Positions 51,845-61,103 of a DNA stretch of 64,000 nucleotides are shown piece after piece; within the stretch, counting starts at the first letter, position 1, and the number at the start of each line of letters is the position of its first letter. Where the stretch lies: the NCBI RefSeq assembly GCF_014651135.1, contig NZ_BMWH01000035.1:1-64000 (forward strand), given 5' to 3'. The notes beneath the pieces were generated by a model, which was given only the letters and a program-made list of their open reading frames with translations, had not been told where the DNA came from and ran no database searches. Made by a program: the position numbers and the translations under genes. This DNA is from Streptomyces echinoruber (GTDB lineage Bacteria > Actinomycetota > Actinomycetes > Streptomycetales > Streptomycetaceae).

Positions 51845-52701
51845 CGGTAACGACCTGCCATCTGCTCGAGTCTGGCGATGCGCTCGGCCATGGGCGGGTG
51901 GGTGGAGAAGAGCTTGGAGACCTGGTCCGGGCGGAACGGGTTGGCGATCATCATGTGGCTCGTGGTCTCCAGGCGGGGCTCGGGAGGCAGCGGCAGCTGC
52001 CGGGTGCCGGTCTCGAGCTTGCGCAGGGCGCTGGCGAGGGCCAGGGGGTCGCCGGTGAGCTGGGCACCGGAGGCGTCGGCCTCGTACTCCCGGGAGCGGC
52101 TGACGGCGAGCTGGATGAGGGTGGCGGCGAGCGGGCCGAGCAGCATGATCAGGAGCATGCCGACCAGGCCGGGGCCGTCGTCGTCGTCCGAGCGGCCGAC
52201 CGGGATCAGCCAGGCGAAGTTCACCAGGAACATGATCACGGAGGCGAGGGCGCCGGCAACCGAGGAGATGAGGATGTCGCGGTTGTAGACGTGGCTGAGT
52301 TCGTGGCCGATGACGCCGCGCAGCTCGCGCTCGTCGAGGAGGCGCAGGATGCCCTCGGTGCAGCACACGGCCGCGTGGCGCGGGTTGCGGCCGGTGGCGA
52401 AGGCGTTGGGCGCCTCGGTCGGGGAGATGTACAGGCGGGGCATGGGCTGGCGGGCCTGGGTGGAGAGCTCGCGGACCATGCGGTAGAGGCCGGGGGCCTC
52501 GAACTCGCTGACCGGGCGGGCCCGCATGGCGCGCAGGGCCAGCTTGTCGCTGTTCCAGTACGCGTACGCGTTCGTGCCGAGCGCCACCAGGACGGCCACG
52601 ACCAGCCCTGCTCGGCCGAAGAAGCTGCCGATGAGGATGATGATCGCGGACAGCACTCCGAGGAGTGCCGCGGTCCTGAGCCCGTTGTGCCGGCGGTGCA
52701 C
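51841..52701 (-). CDS. htpX: Zinc metalloprotease HtpX
   Basis: A 286-residue membrane protease. TM1-2 (GVLSAIIILIGSFFGRAGLV, VVAVLVALGTNAYAYW) precede the zinc motif GVIGHELSHVYNRDILISSV (HExxH-like, His and Glu near residue 130) and the third ligand in SREYEADASGAQLT near 212. The catalytic glutamate and both histidines are present: HELSH. HtpX degrades misfolded membrane proteins. It starts the short operon htpX-yccF. Upstream 298 nt holds repeats rather than a gene. Confidence 0.94.
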   Translation of the reverse strand: MHRRHNGLRTAALLGVLSAIIILIGSFFGRAGLVVAVLVALGTNAYAYWNSDKLALRAMRARPVSEFEAPGLYRMVRELSTQARQPMPRLYISPTEAPNAFATGRNPRHAAVCCTEGILRLLDERELRGVIGHELSHVYNRDILISSVAGALASVIMFLVNFAWLIPVGRSDDDDGPGLVGMLLIMLLGPLAATLIQLAVSRSREYEADASGAQLTGDPLALASALRKLETGTRQLPLPPEPRLETTSHMMIANPFRPDQVSKLFSTHPPMAERIARLEQMAGRYR

Positions 52702-52999
52702 GGTACGCCCTCCAAGTGTGCGGCAGGGGAACCCTGTGGCCCTTGCTTGCTGGTCCGGCCTCCTGGCGCTGGGGTGCCAGCGGTGTCGGCCGGGAGGCCC
52801 TCCTGCCTGGTCAACGCCGGGCAGGGGTTACTAGTTCCCTTGTGCGGGTGGGGGCACGCGGGGGCGGGAGGGGGCGTCCGGGTGGGCGGTGGGCGTCCGG
52901 GGGCGGGGCCCCACCGCCCCCCGGCAGGCGGCCGCCGTCTCGAACGGACCGCTGCTCGGAACAGGCCGGTGCCGGCCTCGGAACAGACCGGTGCCGGCC
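52702..52999. repeat. htpX-nuoN spacer with 22-bp repeats
   Basis: No gene seen. Two copies of GGAACAGACCGGTGCCGGCC (unit 22 bp; 52958-52979 with one change, and 52980-53001) and a degenerate third copy that runs into the 3' end of nuoN. Each unit holds the CCGGTGCCGG palindrome. It probably ends nuoN transcription. The htpX promoter must also lie here. Confidence 0.75.
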
Positions 53000-54553
53000 T
53001 CAGAACAGACCGGCTCCGGCGAACCGCAGGACCAGCTGGGGGACGCCGGACAGGGCGATGCCGACGACCGCGGTGGCGGCGAGCGCGGTGGTGAGCGGGG
53101 CCGGGACGCGGTGCCGTGGCGGTGTGCCCTCGGGGGCGCGGAAGAGCAGGGCCGTCCACTGCAGGTAGTAGTACAGCGCGACGACGACGTTGACGGCCAT
53201 GACGACGGCGAGCCAGCCGAGGCCCGCGTCGACGGCCGCGGAGAAGACGGTGACCTTGGCGAACAGGCCGATGACGCCGGGCGGGAGCCCGGCCAGGCAC
53301 AGCAGGAAGAAGGCCAGCAGGAGCGCGGTGAGCGGGTTCGTGGCGTACAGGCCGCGGTAGTCGGCGACGCGGTTGCGGGCCCGGGTGCGGCCCACGAGCG
53401 CGGCCACCGCGAAGGCGCCGAGGTTCACGGCGGCGTACATCAGGGCGTAGGCGACGGTGGAGCCGATGGCCTTCTGGGGGTGCTCGGCGTATCCGGCGGC
53501 GGCGATCGGCACCAGGAGGTAGCCGGCCTGCCCGACGGACGACCAGGCCAGCAGCCGTACCGCGCTGTGGGCGCGGGTGGCCTGCTGGCGCAGGGCGCCG
53601 ACGTTGCCGACGGTCATGGTGAGGGCGGCCAGGACGGCGAGGGCGGGGCCCCAGGCGCCGGCGTACGAGGGGAAGGCGACGACGGTGACGAGGATGAGGC
53701 CGGAGAAGCCGACGGCCTTGCCGACGACCGACAGGTAGGCGGCGATCGGCAGGGGCGCGCCGACGTAGGTGTCGGGGACCCAGAAGTGGAAGGGGACGGC
53801 GGCCGTCTTGAAGGCGAAGCCGACGAGGGTGAGGACGACGCCGGTCTGGGCGAGGGTGCGCAGCTGTCCGTCGACGTGCTGGATGCGGGCGGCGACCTGG
53901 GTGAGGTGGAGGGTGCCGGTGGTGGCGTAGACGAAGCTGACGCCCAGGAGGCTGACGGCGGTGGCGGTGACCGACGACAGGAAGAACTTCAGGGCCGCTT
54001 CGGAGGACCTCCGGTCGCCCTGGCGGAGGCCGACGAGGGCGAAGGCGGGCAGGGAGGCGACCTCCAGGGCGACGATCAGGGTCGCCAGGTCCCGGGAGGC
54101 GGGCAGCAGCGCGGCGCCGGCCGCGGAGGACAGCAGCAGGAACCAGTACTCCCCTTCGGGGAGCGTCCGGCGGGCGTCCTGCAGCATGGTCACCGACAGC
54201 AGGGCCGCGAGGAGGGCGCCGGCCAGGACCAGGAGCTGGATGACGAGGGTGAAGCGGTCGGCGGTGTAGCTGCACACGCGCGGGTCGCCGGTGAGGCAGA
54301 AGGTGCTGCGGTCGCCGTCGAGGAGGGGCAGGAGCAGCAGCGCGGAGGCGGCGAGCCCGGCGACCGACAGCCACCCGAGGAGGGTCTTGCGCGCGTCGGG
54401 CACGAACAGGTCGGCGACGAGGACGGTGAGCGCGACGGCCGCGGTGAGGGTGGGCGGCGCGATCGCGAGCCAGTCGACGGACTGGACCGCCGAGACGGCC
54501 AGGTCGACGGAGTGGACCGCGGGGGCGGCCGGCGGGTGGGCCAGAGAGCTCAT
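53000..54553 (-). CDS. nuoN: NADH-quinone oxidoreductase subunit N
   Basis: A 517-residue Mrp-antiporter-like proton-pumping subunit, about 14 membrane helices. ATG at 54553 overlaps the nuoM stop. Key residues: the TM5 Glu in TLIVALEVASLPAFALVGLR, the TM7 Lys in LVGFAFKTAAVPFHFWVPDT, and the TM8 Lys in LSVVGKAVGFSGL. C-terminal LNPLTALLLAFFLL-type helices are present. Last gene of a nuo operon lacking nuoDEFG. Terminal 20 nt overlap a tandem repeat. Confidence 0.92.
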   Translation of the reverse strand: MSSLAHPPAAPAVHSVDLAVSAVQSVDWLAIAPPTLTAAVALTVLVADLFVPDARKTLLGWLSVAGLAASALLLLPLLDGDRSTFCLTGDPRVCSYTADRFTLVIQLLVLAGALLAALLSVTMLQDARRTLPEGEYWFLLLSSAAGAALLPASRDLATLIVALEVASLPAFALVGLRQGDRRSSEAALKFFLSSVTATAVSLLGVSFVYATTGTLHLTQVAARIQHVDGQLRTLAQTGVVLTLVGFAFKTAAVPFHFWVPDTYVGAPLPIAAYLSVVGKAVGFSGLILVTVVAFPSYAGAWGPALAVLAALTMTVGNVGALRQQATRAHSAVRLLAWSSVGQAGYLLVPIAAAGYAEHPQKAIGSTVAYALMYAAVNLGAFAVAALVGRTRARNRVADYRGLYATNPLTALLLAFFLLCLAGLPPGVIGLFAKVTVFSAAVDAGLGWLAVVMAVNVVVALYYYLQWTALLFRAPEGTPPRHRVPAPLTTALAATAVVGIALSGVPQLVLRFAGAGLF

Positions 54554-56124
54554 CGGGTGCCTCCTGCGAGGAGCTGCTGCACGGCCGGGTCGGTCAGGCC
54601 GAGCAGGACTTTGGGCCACAGCCCGGCGACGACGGTGAGGGCGACGAGCGGGGTCCAGGCCGCGAACTCGTAGGGGCGCACGTCGGGCAGCGCCGGGGCG
54701 TCCTGCGGTACGGCGCCCATGCAGACGCGGCGGACCACGACGAGCAGGTAGGCGGCCGTGAGCAGGGTGCCGAACGCGGCGATCGACAGGAAGGTGAGGA
54801 AGGCGGGGCGGCTGAGGCCGGCGGCGGGCCGGAACGCGCCGAACATCGACAGCATCTCGCCCCAGAACCCGCCCAGGCCGGGCAGGCCGAGCGAGGCGAC
54901 GGCGCCGAAGGCGAGCAGGCCGCCCAGGCGCGGGGCGCGGCCGTACAGGGCGGCGCCGGTCTCCTCGGCGAGGGTGTCGAGGTCGGTGGTGCCGGTGCGG
55001 TCCTTCAGCGCGCCGACGAGGAAGAACAGCAGGCCGGTGATGAGGCCGTGGGCGATGTTGGCGAACAGGGCGCCGTTGACGCCGGTGGGGGTGGCCGTGG
55101 CGATGCCGAGGAGAACGAAGCCCATGTGGCCGACGGAGGAGTAGGCGACGAGCCGCTTGAGGTCGCCCCTGGCGCCCGCCCGGGCCAGGGACAGGCAGGC
55201 CAGGGAGCCGTAGACGATCCCGACGACGGCGAAGGCCGCGAGGTAGGGCGCGAAGGTGTGGAAGCCGTGGGGCGTGATCGGCAGCAGGATCCGGACGAAT
55301 CCGTACGTGCCCATCTTCAGCAGGACGCCGGCCAGCAGGACCGAGCCGACGGTGGGCGCGGCGGTGTGGGCGTCGGGCAGCCAGCTGTGCAGCGGCCACA
55401 TCGGTGTCTTGACCGCGAGTCCGATCCCGATCGCCAGTACGGCGACGACCTGCACGGACGCGGTGAGCGACCGGCCGTTGTCAGTGGCGAGTGCCACCAT
55501 GTCGAAGGTGCCCGCCCTGAGACCGATCAGGAGCAGGCCGAGCAGCATGACGACCGAGCCGAGCAGCGTGTAGAGGATGAACCGCCAGGCGGCGGCCTGG
55601 CGGCCCGCGCCGCCCCAGCGGGCGATGAGGAAGTACATCGGGACGAGCACCGTCTCGAACGCGAGGAAGAACAGCAGCAGGTCGAGGACGGCGAAGGTCG
55701 CCAGGGTGCCGGACTCCAGGACGAGCAGCAGGGCGACGAAGGCCTTCGGGCCGGGGCCGGCCGGCATGTGGAAGTACGCGTAGAGCGCGCTGAGGAAGGT
55801 CAGCAGCGCGGTGAGGACCACGAGGGGGAGGGAGATGCCGTCGATGCCGAGGTGGATGCGCACGTCGAGTGCGGGGATCCAGCTGATGTCGGTGGTGGCC
55901 TGCATCCTCGACGGGTGGTCGTGGTCGAAGCCGAGCGCCAGGGCGATCGCGGCGATGAGGACCGCGCCGGTGACGGTGACGCCGTGCCGCAGCACGGCCT
56001 GCTCCGGGGACTTCCCCTTCAGCCCGGGCGGGGCGGGCAGGAGGGCGGCGAGCGCGCCCAGGAGCGGGCCGACGACGACGAATGCCAGAAGGAACTGCAT
56101 CACGGACTCGCTGATATCGATCAC
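54550..56124 (-). CDS. nuoM: NADH-quinone oxidoreductase subunit M
   Basis: A 524-residue antiporter-like subunit. GTG at 56124 (MIDISESVMQFLLAFVVVGP), 6 nt after the nuoL stop; an internal ATG at 56100 is possible. Conserved residues: FLAFETVLVPMYFLIARWGG (TM5 Glu), GIGLAVKTPMWPLHSWLPDA (TM7 Lys), LLAGVLLKMGTYGFVRILLP (TM8 Lys). Proton translocation module of a Complex I-like enzyme in the cytoplasmic membrane. Confidence 0.94.
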   Translation of the reverse strand: MIDISESVMQFLLAFVVVGPLLGALAALLPAPPGLKGKSPEQAVLRHGVTVTGAVLIAAIALALGFDHDHPSRMQATTDISWIPALDVRIHLGIDGISLPLVVLTALLTFLSALYAYFHMPAGPGPKAFVALLLVLESGTLATFAVLDLLLFFLAFETVLVPMYFLIARWGGAGRQAAAWRFILYTLLGSVVMLLGLLLIGLRAGTFDMVALATDNGRSLTASVQVVAVLAIGIGLAVKTPMWPLHSWLPDAHTAAPTVGSVLLAGVLLKMGTYGFVRILLPITPHGFHTFAPYLAAFAVVGIVYGSLACLSLARAGARGDLKRLVAYSSVGHMGFVLLGIATATPTGVNGALFANIAHGLITGLLFFLVGALKDRTGTTDLDTLAEETGAALYGRAPRLGGLLAFGAVASLGLPGLGGFWGEMLSMFGAFRPAAGLSRPAFLTFLSIAAFGTLLTAAYLLVVVRRVCMGAVPQDAPALPDVRPYEFAAWTPLVALTVVAGLWPKVLLGLTDPAVQQLLAGGTR

Positions 56125-56130
56125 GCCTGC

Positions 56131-58125
56131 TCACGCTCCTGTGGCGACGAGGACGGCGGCGACCGCCAGGACGACGGTGCCGGCGAGCAGCGCGCTCACA
56201 TAGGTCTGCACGTTGCCGGTCTGGGCGCGCCGCACCGCGGCCCCGAGCAGGCGGGGCACGGCGCCCGCGCCGCGTACGTAGGTGTCGACGACCTCGCGGT
56301 CGAGGAACCGGACGAGGGACGCGCCGGCCCGGACCGGGCGGACGAAGAGGGCCGTGTACACGGCGTCGAGGTGGAAGCCGAGGGCCGCGTGCCGGTGCAG
56401 CGGGCCGAGCAGCAGCCGTCCGGGGTCGGCCGGGTCGGGTGCGGCGGCGAGCGTGCCGTAGGCCGGCCTGTGACTGGCGATGGCCTCGGCCTCGACCTGT
56501 GCGGCGTCCGCCTGCGGGTGGGCGGCGACCGCGCCGAGCGGCGGGCGGGCGGCGAGCGCGGTGGTGTGCCGCCAGGCGCCGTAGGTGACGATCCCGCCGG
56601 CCAGGGCCAGGCCGGTACCGAGGACGGAGGTGGTGAGGGCCGGGGCGAGGGAGGTGCCGTCGAACCAGTCGGGCAGCAGGCGGAACGCGAACCCGCCCAG
56701 GGCGAGGGACGGCACGGCCAGCACCCACAGCACCACGGTCATGCTCAGCGGCTGGCGGCCGTGGTCGGGGGCCTCGACGCCCCGGCCGCGGAAGGCCAGC
56801 AGCCACAGCCGCGTCGCGTACGCGGCGGTGAGCAGGGCGGTGAGCAGACCGGCGACGAGGACGATCCAGCCCGCGGCGCCGGGGGCGTGCCCGGTGTGGC
56901 CGGCGGTGACGTGCTCGGCGGCGCCGAGGACCGTCTCCTTGGAGAAGAAGCCGCTGAACGGCGGGATCGCGGCGAGCGCGAGCAGCGCCACGGTCATCGT
57001 CCAGTAGGCGTCGGGGACGCGGTCGCGCAGGCCGCTCATGCGGGACATGGCGGCCAGCGAGTTGGTGCCGGCGGCGTGGATGACCGCGCCGGCGGCGAGG
57101 AACAGCAGCGCCTTGAAGGCGCCGTGGGTGAGGAGGTGGAAGACGGCGGCGGAGCGGTCGCCGACGGCGAGGGCGCCGCTCATGTAGCCGAGCTGGCCGA
57201 TCGTCGAGTAGGCCAGGACGCGTTTGATGTCGTCCTGGGCGAGGGCGGCCAGCGCCGAGCCGGCCATCGTGACGGCGGCCATGACGGCGAGGACGACCAT
57301 CGCGGCCCTGGAGGCCTCGAACAGCGGGAGGAGACGGGCGGTGAAGTAGACGCCGGCGGCGACCATCGTCGCCGCGTGGATCAGCGCGGAGACGGGCGTC
57401 GGGCCCGCCATCGCGTCCGGGAGCCAGGTGTGCAGCGGGAACTGCGCCGACTTGCCCGCCACGCCCGCGAGCAGCAGCAGGGCGATGAGGGTGGGGTGGG
57501 CGAGCCCGCCGTGCGCGACGGCGGCCAGGACGCGGGTGATGCGGAAGGAGCCCGCGTCGGCGGCCAGCGCGAACAGGCCGATGAGGAACGGCACGTCGCC
57601 GAGCTTGGTGACGAGGAACGCCTTGAGCGAGGCGGCGCGGGCCTCGGGGGTCTCCCAGTAGTGGCCGACGAGGAAGTAGGAGCAGATGCCCATCACTTCC
57701 CAGCCGACCAGCAGCACCATCAGGTCGCCGGAGTAGACGACGAGCAGCATCGCGGAGGTGAACAGGGAGACGAGCGCGGCGTAGGAGGGGTAGCGCGGGT
57801 CCTCGCGCAGGTAGCCCGTGGAGTAGATCTGCACGCAGGTGGCGACGGTGCCGACCAGGACGGCGACGAGCGCGGCGAAGCCGTCGATGTGCAGGGCGAG
57901 CTCGACGGGGACCGAGCCGGTGGGCGTGAGTTCGGTGGCGGCGTCGACGGCCGCACCGCCGCCCTGGCGCGCGGCCACCAGCACGGCCAGCACCAGTGAG
58001 GCGAGCGTCGGCAGGACGGCGACCGGGCGGACGAAGCCGGGCGCGGTGCGGCCCAGCAGCAGTCCCGCGGCGGCGCCGAGGAACGGCAGGAGGGGGACGA
58101 GGACGGCGAGGGTGGTCGTGGTCAC
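56131..58125 (-). CDS. nuoL: NADH-quinone oxidoreductase subunit L
   Basis: A 664-residue distal proton-pumping subunit. ATG at 58125 overlaps the nuoK stop by 4 nt (MTTTTLAVLVPLLPFLGAAA). LLVGWEVMGICSYFLVGHYW holds the TM5 Glu, AGKSAQFPLHTWLPDAMAGP the TM7 Lys, and DIKRVLAYSTIGQLGYMSGA the next channel segment. The C-terminal lateral helix is present. Length is normal. Confidence 0.95.
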   Translation of the reverse strand: MTTTTLAVLVPLLPFLGAAAGLLLGRTAPGFVRPVAVLPTLASLVLAVLVAARQGGGAAVDAATELTPTGSVPVELALHIDGFAALVAVLVGTVATCVQIYSTGYLREDPRYPSYAALVSLFTSAMLLVVYSGDLMVLLVGWEVMGICSYFLVGHYWETPEARAASLKAFLVTKLGDVPFLIGLFALAADAGSFRITRVLAAVAHGGLAHPTLIALLLLAGVAGKSAQFPLHTWLPDAMAGPTPVSALIHAATMVAAGVYFTARLLPLFEASRAAMVVLAVMAAVTMAGSALAALAQDDIKRVLAYSTIGQLGYMSGALAVGDRSAAVFHLLTHGAFKALLFLAAGAVIHAAGTNSLAAMSRMSGLRDRVPDAYWTMTVALLALAAIPPFSGFFSKETVLGAAEHVTAGHTGHAPGAAGWIVLVAGLLTALLTAAYATRLWLLAFRGRGVEAPDHGRQPLSMTVVLWVLAVPSLALGGFAFRLLPDWFDGTSLAPALTTSVLGTGLALAGGIVTYGAWRHTTALAARPPLGAVAAHPQADAAQVEAEAIASHRPAYGTLAAAPDPADPGRLLLGPLHRHAALGFHLDAVYTALFVRPVRAGASLVRFLDREVVDTYVRGAGAVPRLLGAAVRRAQTGNVQTYVSALLAGTVVLAVAAVLVATGA

Positions 58126-58529
58126 GCGGTGGCCTCAGCCTTCTCGGTCTCTTCGGCCGTGAGGGCGGTGCGGTCGGTGCTGTCGGGGCCGTCGGGGCCG
58201 TCGGGGGCGCGGCCCTCGGCGGTGTCGCGGAGCTTGTCGATGTCCGAGGTGCCGCGGTTGCGGTACACGGCGAGGACGATCGCCAGGCCGATGCCGATCT
58301 CGGCGGCGGCGATGGTGATGGTGAACAGGGTCAGGGCCTGGCCGGAGTGCAGGGTCTCCCGGGCGGCCTTGGACAGCCAGACGTCGAACGCGACGAGGTT
58401 GAGGTTGACGGCGTTGAGCATCAGCTCGACCGACATCAGCACCAGGATCGCGTTGCGGCGGGCCAGGACGCCGTACAGGCCGGTGCAGAACAGGAGAGCG
58501 GAGAGGACGGCGGGATAGGCGAGGTGCAT
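58122..58529 (-). CDS. nuoK: NADH-quinone oxidoreductase subunit K
   Basis: A 135-residue subunit with three membrane helices. MHLAYPAVLSALLFCTGLYG, then ILVLMSVELMLNAVNLNLVA with the conserved Glu, then TLFTITIAAAEIGIGLAIVL with the second. The final 35 residues (APDGPDGPDSTDRTALTAEE) form a hydrophilic tail absent from the usual 100-residue NuoK. Confidence 0.94.
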   Translation of the reverse strand: MHLAYPAVLSALLFCTGLYGVLARRNAILVLMSVELMLNAVNLNLVAFDVWLSKAARETLHSGQALTLFTITIAAAEIGIGLAIVLAVYRNRGTSDIDKLRDTAEGRAPDGPDGPDSTDRTALTAEETEKAEATA

Positions 58530-59221
58530 CAGCGGGCGCCTTCCTTCGCTCCGGGGGTGCCGTCGGCGGCCGGGGCCGCCGGGGACGGTGAGGTCGCCGG
58601 GGTCTCCGGGGTCGCCGCGGCGGCGGCCGGTGCCGTCGTCGTCGCCTTCGCCTTGCGGGACAGGACGATCGCGCCGACCAGGGCGGCGAGGAGGAGGACG
58701 GAGAGGGCCTCGAAGGGCAGCACCCAGTTCCGGAACAGGCTCGCGCCGGTGACGCGGGTGCTGCCGGCGGCGGCGCCGTCCAGGTCGATCCAGGTGGTGC
58801 GGAAGGCGTCGACGACGACCCAGACCAGGGCGGCCGCGGCGGCGACGGCCACCGTGAGGGCGGCCCAGCGGTTGCCGGAGTCGGCGTCCGGGGAGCGGCC
58901 GATGGGGGCCTTGGTGAGCATCAGGCCGAACAGGAGGAGGACGACGACGGAACCGACGTAGATCAGCACCTGCACCCAGGCGATGAACTCGGCCGTGAGC
59001 AGCAGGTACTCCACGGCGAGGCCGCCCAGGGCCACCACCAGCCACAGGGCCGCGTGCACCAGCTGCCGGGTGGTGACGGTGACCAGCGCGGCGCCGAGGG
59101 TGACCAGGCCGACGAGGAGAAAGGCGATCTCGACGCCGCTCGGGGAGAGGAAGCCGTGGCCGTCGGCGGCCGTGGGGGTCGCGGCGGCGGTGGCCGCGGC
59201 CGTGGTGAGGGCGGGGGTCAT
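58529..59221 (-). CDS. nuoJ: NADH-quinone oxidoreductase subunit J
   Basis: A 230-residue subunit with five membrane helices. ATG at 59221 (MTPALTTAAATAAATPTAAD). AFLLVGLVTLGAALVTVTTR and LLLTAEFIAWVQVLIYVGSV (the flexible TM3 of Complex I) are clear. The last 40 residues are an Ala/Pro/Thr-rich disordered tail. Its stop shares one base with the nuoK start. Confidence 0.93.
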   Translation of the reverse strand: MTPALTTAAATAAATPTAADGHGFLSPSGVEIAFLLVGLVTLGAALVTVTTRQLVHAALWLVVALGGLAVEYLLLTAEFIAWVQVLIYVGSVVVLLLFGLMLTKAPIGRSPDADSGNRWAALTVAVAAAAALVWVVVDAFRTTWIDLDGAAAGSTRVTGASLFRNWVLPFEALSVLLLAALVGAIVLSRKAKATTTAPAAAAATPETPATSPSPAAPAADGTPGAKEGAR

Positions 59222-60132
59222 GCCTGTCCCTCCTGACCGTTCCGGGGGACGCCGTCCTGGGGTGCGCCGTCCCGGGGTGCGCCGTTCCGGGGGGTCCGGT
59301 TGCCCCGGGGTGCCCGGTTGTCCCGGGGGGTGCCGTCCTCGGGGGTGCCGTCCCCGGGCCGCGGTCGGGGCTGCTCGCTCTGCTGGGGAGAGTCCCCCGC
59401 CGGGCGGGTGGGGCCCTCGGCGGCACGGGCCTGCTCCTCGGCGTGGGCCACGGTGGGCGACACGGACCGGGGGGCGGTGGCCGACCGAGGAGCGGTGGCC
59501 GGGGCGGCCGTGGGCGGCTCGGCGGCCACAGGCGGCTCGGCGGGCGTGGGCGGCTGCTGGGCGGCGAGCTTCTCGGCGGCCTTGCGGGCGGCGGCGACCT
59601 CCTTCGGCTCCTCCGCGCCGGGGTCGAGGGCGGGCGGGGCCGGGACGGTCCACATCCACTCGCGGAGCTTGTCGCGCTCGTGGGTGAGGTCGCGGATGTC
59701 GGTCTCGGCGTACTCGAACTCCGGGGACCAGAACAGCGCGTCGAAAGGACACACCTCGATGCAGATGCCGCAGTACATGCACAGGGAGAAGTCGATCGCG
59801 AAGCGGTCCAGGACGTTGCGGCTGCGTTCGCGGCCGCCGGGGGTCGCCGCCGGGATCGTCTCCTTGTGGGAGTCGATGTAGATGCACCAGTCCGGGCACT
59901 CGCGGGCGCACAGCATGCAGACCGTGCAGTTCTCCTCGAACAGGCCGATCACGCCGCGGGTGCGGGGCGGGAGTTCGGGCTGGACGTCCGGGTACTGCTC
60001 GGTGACGGTCTTCCTCGTCATCGTGCGCAGGGTGACGGCCAGGCCCTTGGCGAGGCCGCTTCCGGGGATCGGCCGGCGGGGCCGCCCGGAGGGCGTCGTC
60101 GGGGGGCGGTGGTCGGGCGACGGGCGGGACAC
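59218..60132 (-). CDS. nuoI: NADH-quinone oxidoreductase subunit I with long disordered tail
   Basis: A 304-residue ferredoxin-like subunit. GTG at 60132, 2 nt after nuoH. The two [4Fe-4S] motifs are complete: CTVCMLCARECPDWC near residue 70 and CMYCGICIEVCPFDA near 118. After residue about 165 comes a 140-residue tail rich in Pro, Ala, Glu and Thr, ending in degenerate repeats such as GTPEDGTPRDNRAPRGNRTP. Typical NuoI has 160-210 residues. It passes electrons to quinone, here without the NADH module in the same operon. Confidence 0.93.
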   Translation of the reverse strand: MSRPSPDHRPPTTPSGRPRRPIPGSGLAKGLAVTLRTMTRKTVTEQYPDVQPELPPRTRGVIGLFEENCTVCMLCARECPDWCIYIDSHKETIPAATPGGRERSRNVLDRFAIDFSLCMYCGICIEVCPFDALFWSPEFEYAETDIRDLTHERDKLREWMWTVPAPPALDPGAEEPKEVAAARKAAEKLAAQQPPTPAEPPVAAEPPTAAPATAPRSATAPRSVSPTVAHAEEQARAAEGPTRPAGDSPQQSEQPRPRPGDGTPEDGTPRDNRAPRGNRTPRNGAPRDGAPQDGVPRNGQEGQA

Positions 60133-60134
60133 GG

Positions 60135-61103
60135 CTACTGGATCACCACCTTGACGACGCCGGTGAGGGCGATCTGGGCGAGGGAGAGGGGCACGAGGAG
60201 CGTCCAGGACAGTTTCTGCAGCTGGTCCTCGCGCAGGCGGGGGTAGGTGACGCGCAGCCAGATGACGACGAAGGCGAGGACCGCGGTCTTCAGCAGGGTC
60301 CACAGCCAGCCCAGGCCGTCCGCGCCCCACGGGCCGTGCCAGCCGCCCAGGAAGAGGACGGTGGTCAGGCCGCACAGGACGACGATCCCGGCGTACTCGG
60401 CGAGGAGGAACAGGGCGAAGCGCAGGCCGGTGTACTCGGTGTACGCGCCGAAGATGATCTCCGAGTCGGCGACCGGCATGTCGAACGGCGGCCGCTGCAG
60501 CTCCGCGAGGCCGGCGACGAAGAAGACGAACGCGCCGGTGATCTGCCAGGGCACCCACCACCAGTGGAAGGAGTCGAGGATGCCGGGGAGGGAGACCGTG
60601 CCGGCCGCCATCGCCACCGAGGCGGCGGCGAGCAGCATGGGCAGCTCGTAGGCGAGGAGCTGGGCGGCGGTGCGCAGGCCGCCGAGGAGGGAGAACTTGT
60701 TGGCGGAGGCCCACCCGGCCATGAGCGAGCCGAGCACGCCGACGCCCATCACCGCGAGCACGAAGAACACGCCCGCGTCCAGGACCTGGCCGACGGCTCC
60801 GTCACCGGGACCGATCGGGACGGCGAGCAGGACCAGCAGGTACGGCAGCAGCGCCACGGCCGGCGCGAGCTGGAAGACCCGGCGGTCCGCGCCCGCCGGA
60901 ACGACGTCCTCCTTCTGCGCGAACTTCACGCCGTCCGCGACGAGCTGGGCCCAGCCGTGGAAGCCGCCGGCGTACATCGGGCCCAGGCGGCCCTGCATGT
61001 GCGCCATCACCTTGTGCTCGGTCTGGCCGACGAGCAGCGGCAGGAGGAGGAAGGCGACGAAGACGGCCAGGAGCCGCAGGGCGACGTCGAGCGCGTCGTT
61101 CAC
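60135..61103 (-). CDS. nuoH: NADH-quinone oxidoreductase subunit H
   Basis: A 322-residue quinone-site subunit with eight membrane helices. GTG at 61103, overlapping the nuoC stop. The conserved first loop HKVMAHMQGRLGPMYAGGFH, GAVGQVLDAGVFFVLAVMG, the cytoplasmic loop LAELQRPPFDMPVADSEIIF (in NuoH usually NRxPFDxxEAExE; here AELQRPPFDMPVADSE) and RVTYPRLREDQLQKLSW are visible. The loop differs slightly from canonical NuoH, as in Fpo/HyfC-like relatives. Joins the arm to the peripheral subunits. Confidence 0.93.
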   Translation of the reverse strand: MNDALDVALRLLAVFVAFLLLPLLVGQTEHKVMAHMQGRLGPMYAGGFHGWAQLVADGVKFAQKEDVVPAGADRRVFQLAPAVALLPYLLVLLAVPIGPGDGAVGQVLDAGVFFVLAVMGVGVLGSLMAGWASANKFSLLGGLRTAAQLLAYELPMLLAAASVAMAAGTVSLPGILDSFHWWWVPWQITGAFVFFVAGLAELQRPPFDMPVADSEIIFGAYTEYTGLRFALFLLAEYAGIVVLCGLTTVLFLGGWHGPWGADGLGWLWTLLKTAVLAFVVIWLRVTYPRLREDQLQKLSWTLLVPLSLAQIALTGVVKVVIQ